This document shows positions 19,318-22,212 of a DNA stretch of 22,212 bases, piece after piece. Every line of letters starts with the position of its first letter. Position 1 is the first letter of the stretch. The notes under the pieces are model-generated. The model did not search any database. It was given only the letters and a program-made list of their open reading frames with translations, and had not been told where the DNA came from. The position numbers and the translations under genes are program-made. Source of the DNA: CAZHSN01 sp964535125 (lineage in GTDB: Bacteria; Armatimonadota; HRBIN16); contig CAZHSN010000049.1 of NCBI GenBank assembly GCA_964535125.1, positions 1 through 22,212 of the forward strand, read 5' to 3'.

Positions 19318-22131
19318 ATGAAGTTTCGGGTAGTGGCCTGCGGCGTGTTCGAGCCGTATCTGCGACAGCTGGCGGACCAATCCGCACACACGATCGATAT
19401 CCGATGTCTGGACGCGGGTCTGCATGCGCGCCCTAATGACCTGCGGTTGTTACTGCAATCGGAGATCGACAGCGCATCACGCGCCGATGGATTCGACGCC
19501 ATGCTGCTGTTGTATGGCCTGTGCGGCCGCGGAGCAGCCGGATTAGTCGCCCGCGACCTGCCGGTGGTCATCCCGCGCGTTCACGACTGCATCTCACTGT
19601 TCTTGGGATCGGCCGACGCCTATCTGAAGCAGTTCCGTCAGAATCCGGGCACGATCTACCACACGCTGGGATGGGTGGAGAAGCAGATCAACCCACGGGA
19701 CCGCGAAGCCGGTGAGCTATACCGCAACTTTGAGCAGATCGGATATGATGAACACCCTGAATTCGCCGAGCTGGAGAAGCGTTACGGCGCGGACAACGCC
19801 CGACAGATCCTGGCGTTTCACGATCGTTGGAAGCAGCACTATACCCGTGCGGCCTATATCGATCTCGGATTCACGGGCGAAGAGCAGGTGGCGGAGTTCA
19901 CGCAGCGGATGGCCGACGTGTACGGTTGGCGGTTCGACCGGCTGCAGGGTGACGCGTCATTGATCCATGAAGTGCTGTCGGGCAACTGGGAGTCGGAGCG
20001 GCTGTTCGTGCTGCCTCCGCATAGCCGCTGTGTGACCACCGGTGATGACCGCATTTTCGCGGCTGCAGCCATCGACTCTGATGAGTCGGAGACCGCTCTG
20101 TCACGCGATGAGGTGGTGGTGGAGGTCGCCAGCGGAGCAGGCATCAGCGCCGGCATCGGACTGGGGATTGACGCGGGCGGCACCTTTACCGACGCAGTGA
20201 TCTACGATCTGGGCGAACGCACGGTATTGGCCAAAGCCAAGTCTCTGACGACCTATCACGATCTGGTGGAGGGCATCTGCGGCGCGCTCGACAGGCTGCC
20301 CGCCGAGTTGCTGCGCCGGGTGGATGTCACGTCGCTCTCCACCACGCTGGCTACCAACTCGGTGGTGGAGGGACGCGGGCATCGCGTGGGACTGATCGTG
20401 CTGTCCCCCTGGGTGTGGTCATCTGAACAGATCAGCCATGAACCCATGGCGCACGTGCCTGGATCGGTGAACATCTCAGGCGACATTCTGACTCCGCTGG
20501 ATGAAGACGCCGCGCTGGCCAAGGCGCGCTGGATGATTGAGGAGCATCAATGCTCAGCGATCGTCGTAGCCGGCTACGCGACGGTCCGCAATCCGATCCA
20601 GGCAAACCGGGTCCGGGAGATCATTCTGGAACACTGGGACCTGCCCGTAATCTGCAGCCATGAGGTGAGCCGGCGCCTGAACGCCATCCACGGGGCCCAA
20701 ACCGCGATCGCCAACGCCCGGCTGCTGCCGGTGATTCATGATCTCATCCAGTCGGTGCATCAGGCGCTCGCGGATCATGAAGTGCCGGGCCGGCTGATGG
20801 TTGTCAAGGGTGACGGTTCACCTGTGGATGAACAGATCGCCCGCGCACGTCCCGTGGAAACGATCCTGTCTGGGCCGGCCGCCAGCGCCATCGGCGCGCG
20901 CGTGCTGACCGGACTCCGCGATGCGCTGGTGATCGACGTGGGAGGCACCACCACCGACTGTGCGTTGCTGGTCGACGGGCAGGTTGCGGTCCGTCCCGAA
21001 GGCGCACGCATCGGAGCCTGGGTGATGGGTGTCGACGCGGTGGACATCTCCACGGTGGGATTGGGCGGAGACTCCCGGTTTGACTTTACCAGCGACCGCA
21101 AGATTCAGGTGGGGCCGGCGCGCAATATTCCGCTGTGCTGCCTGGCGGAGAAGTCGCCGGCGGTCCAGGCGTTTCTGGACGGTTTCGAGCCAGAACGTTA
21201 CGCGCGCTGGTATGACGCCACCCCGCTGGACGTGCTGGTGTTGTCGCGCGCCCCTGGACACGCCCTGAGCGACCGTGAACAGGCGCTGCTGGAACTGTTG
21301 AAAGGCGGGCCCATGCCCGCGCTGGAGGCTGCCGAGCGGTTGGGGCTTGCATCCACGCTGCAGTTACCACTGAAACGGCTGGAGCAATGGGGGCTGTTGA
21401 AGCGAGGTGGACTAACCCCCACCGATCTGATGCATATTGACGGTCGGTTCCGGAAGTGGAGTGTCCGCGCTGCAGAGCGCGCGCTGGAGATCTTCGCCGC
21501 CATGCTGGGGTGCAAGACACACATCGCCCGTGAACAGATGCTCAATGCGCTGACACGCCGCGTGTTCGCCGAGTTGATCCGGCGTGAGGTGATCAGCCAG
21601 CGTCCGAAGCTGTATGATCTGCCGGAAGACTGGGACATGCTGCTGGGAAAGGCGTTTTGTGACGATGGCGCCGGGATCGCGGTCAACATCTCGCTAAGGC
21701 GACCGGTAATCGCCATCGGCGCTCCGGCCGAGTCACTGGTAACTCCCGTAACCAGCCTGCTGAACTGTACGGTGGTGACCCCCGAACACGCCGACGTGGC
21801 CAATGCCGTGGGCGCGATCGCCAGTGAGATCACCGTACGGGAAGAGGTTAGCATCCGCCCCGGTGACAGCTCCAGCTATGTCCTCTATTCCACGGATGAA
21901 CGGATAGAGTTCGATCAACTGGAGCGTGCGACGTCGGTGGCGGTGGAGATCAGCCGCAGCCGGGCCCGGCAACGCGCCATCGAAGCGGGGGCCCACGCGC
22001 CGCAGGTTACTGTTACCCGACGTGACCGCTTAGGGTCGGCCAGTCACGCCGGAGTGATCTTCCTGGAGCGGCGGATCACCGCGGTGGCCAGCGGCGCGGC
22101 GTTCATGCCCGCCGGTGCACCGAACGCCTGA
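19318..22131 (+). CDS. DUF1638 - hydantoinase/oxoprolinase (HyuA) fusion protein
   Basis: A 937-residue, soluble-looking two-part protein. Residues 1-240 match DUF1638: FRVVACGV at the start, DIRCLDAGLHARP (27-39), MLLLYGLCGRG (62-72), VVIPRVHDCISLFLGS (83-98), NPGTIYHTLGW. Cys8, Cys69, His89 and Cys91 sit in the conserved-looking motifs and could bind a metal. After a linker (about 241-278) the rest is a HyuA-type ASKHA ATPase domain: GLGIDAGGTFTDAVIYD (281-297), SLSTTLATNSVVEGRG (339-354), VIDVGGTTTDCALL (538-551), GLGGD (581-585), and LTPTD (699-703). HyuA proteins perform ATP-dependent amide or lactam hydrolysis, or activate cofactors in related families. A helix-turn-helix-like stretch interrupts the domain (about 649-708). 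Start ATG 19318 has AGGAT eight bases upstream. The two halves are usually thought of as separate genes; both occur near corrinoid methyltransferase systems. Exact role unknown. Confidence 0.85.
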   Translation: MKFRVVACGVFEPYLRQLADQSAHTIDIRCLDAGLHARPNDLRLLLQSEIDSASRADGFDAMLLLYGLCGRGAAGLVARDLPVVIPRVHDCISLFLGSADAYLKQFRQNPGTIYHTLGWVEKQINPRDREAGELYRNFEQIGYDEHPEFAELEKRYGADNARQILAFHDRWKQHYTRAAYIDLGFTGEEQVAEFTQRMADVYGWRFDRLQGDASLIHEVLSGNWESERLFVLPPHSRCVTTGDDRIFAAAAIDSDESETALSRDEVVVEVASGAGISAGIGLGIDAGGTFTDAVIYDLGERTVLAKAKSLTTYHDLVEGICGALDRLPAELLRRVDVTSLSTTLATNSVVEGRGHRVGLIVLSPWVWSSEQISHEPMAHVPGSVNISGDILTPLDEDAALAKARWMIEEHQCSAIVVAGYATVRNPIQANRVREIILEHWDLPVICSHEVSRRLNAIHGAQTAIANARLLPVIHDLIQSVHQALADHEVPGRLMVVKGDGSPVDEQIARARPVETILSGPAASAIGARVLTGLRDALVIDVGGTTTDCALLVDGQVAVRPEGARIGAWVMGVDAVDISTVGLGGDSRFDFTSDRKIQVGPARNIPLCCLAEKSPAVQAFLDGFEPERYARWYDATPLDVLVLSRAPGHALSDREQALLELLKGGPMPALEAAERLGLASTLQLPLKRLEQWGLLKRGGLTPTDLMHIDGRFRKWSVRAAERALEIFAAMLGCKTHIAREQMLNALTRRVFAELIRREVISQRPKLYDLPEDWDMLLGKAFCDDGAGIAVNISLRRPVIAIGAPAESLVTPVTSLLNCTVVTPEHADVANAVGAIASEITVREEVSIRPGDSSSYVLYSTDERIEFDQLERATSVAVEISRSRARQRAIEAGAHAPQVTVTRRDRLGSASHAGVIFLERRITAVASGAAFMPAGAPNA

Positions 22132-22165
22132 TACCAGGTGGCGACCGCTTGCGGGACTGGCCGGA

Positions 22166-22212
22166 TCAAAAACCGCTGAGCAGGTTCCGCAGATCGGTGC
22201 CCCGATCTCCGC
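22166..22212 (-). CDS. Possible C-terminal end of a convergent gene (cut by the right edge)
   Basis: On the reverse strand the last bases read GDRGTDLRNLLSGF followed by TGA (22166-22168). The stop lies 34 bases from the end of the DUF1638-HyuA gene, a normal spacing for convergent genes. Only about 14 codons are present, too few to name a family or exclude chance. No terminator is visible between the two. Confidence 0.35.
   Translation of the reverse strand, partial: GDRGTDLRNLLSGF

Noticed and set aside
1..22212. Insertion sequences, CRISPR arrays, integrases or phage genes
   Set aside because: No transposase or integrase motifs and no regularly spaced repeats were seen in any frame or on either strand.

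Overview
This 22.2 kb window of GC-rich (by eye about 60% G+C) bacterial DNA is a carbohydrate-degradation locus. It has large multidomain secreted glycosidase-like proteins, a sulfatase-fold hydrolase, a sugar isomerase/dehydrogenase pair, clear AGGAGG-type ribosome binding sites and one tRNA gene. The mix (DUF6259-type barrel, alpha-glucuronidase/GH20-like protein with a CBM6-like domain, GH42-like enzyme, DUF1638 plus hydantoinase/oxoprolinase) recalls Planctomycetota, Verrucomicrobiota/Lentisphaerota or Armatimonadota. That is an impression from gene content; no marker gene here fixes the phylum.

Layout. From 1 to 15960 everything reads leftwards. At the left edge is the 5' part of a secreted protein (1-505). 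It is followed rightwards by an AraC-family regulator (735-1571) and a GNAT acetyltransferase (1623-2462). A sulfatase-superfamily hydrolase (2649-4040) has its own likely promoter and palindromic operator (4137-4174) and a strong intrinsic terminator (2600-2629). From 15960 down to 4215 runs a compact operon: GH2 beta-mannosidase, signal-peptide-bearing alpha-glucuronidase/GH20-like protein, five-bladed propeller glycosidase, signal-peptide-bearing DUF6259 protein, sugar-phosphate-isomerase-type TIM barrel, and NAD-dependent 2-hydroxyacid dehydrogenase family protein. Several of these genes overlap or abut, which suggests translational coupling.

The 438 bp between the mannosidase start and the tRNA holds no convincing gene but is rich in short inverted repeats. 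Rightward features begin there: tRNA-Gln(UUG) with an extended -10 promoter, a GH42-like enzyme 60 bp after the tRNA, and a 937-residue protein fusing a DUF1638 domain to a hydantoinase/oxoprolinase (HyuA) ASKHA-type domain. At the right edge about 14 codons of a convergent gene may enter.

Working model (inference): secreted glycosidase-like proteins trim a mannose- and/or uronate-containing, possibly decorated glycan. Cytoplasmic mannosidase, propeller glycosidase and GH42-like enzyme finish the oligosaccharides, and the isomerase and dehydrogenase process an unusual sugar. No transporter, SusC/D pair or formylglycine-generating enzyme is in the window. The most unusual item is the DUF1638-HyuA fusion. 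It is not an obvious glycan enzyme; relatives of each half are found, as far as I recall, near corrinoid/C1 methyltransferase systems, so it may link the locus to methyl-group or cofactor chemistry. The second is a sulfatase-fold protein with Thr where the formylglycine precursor should be.
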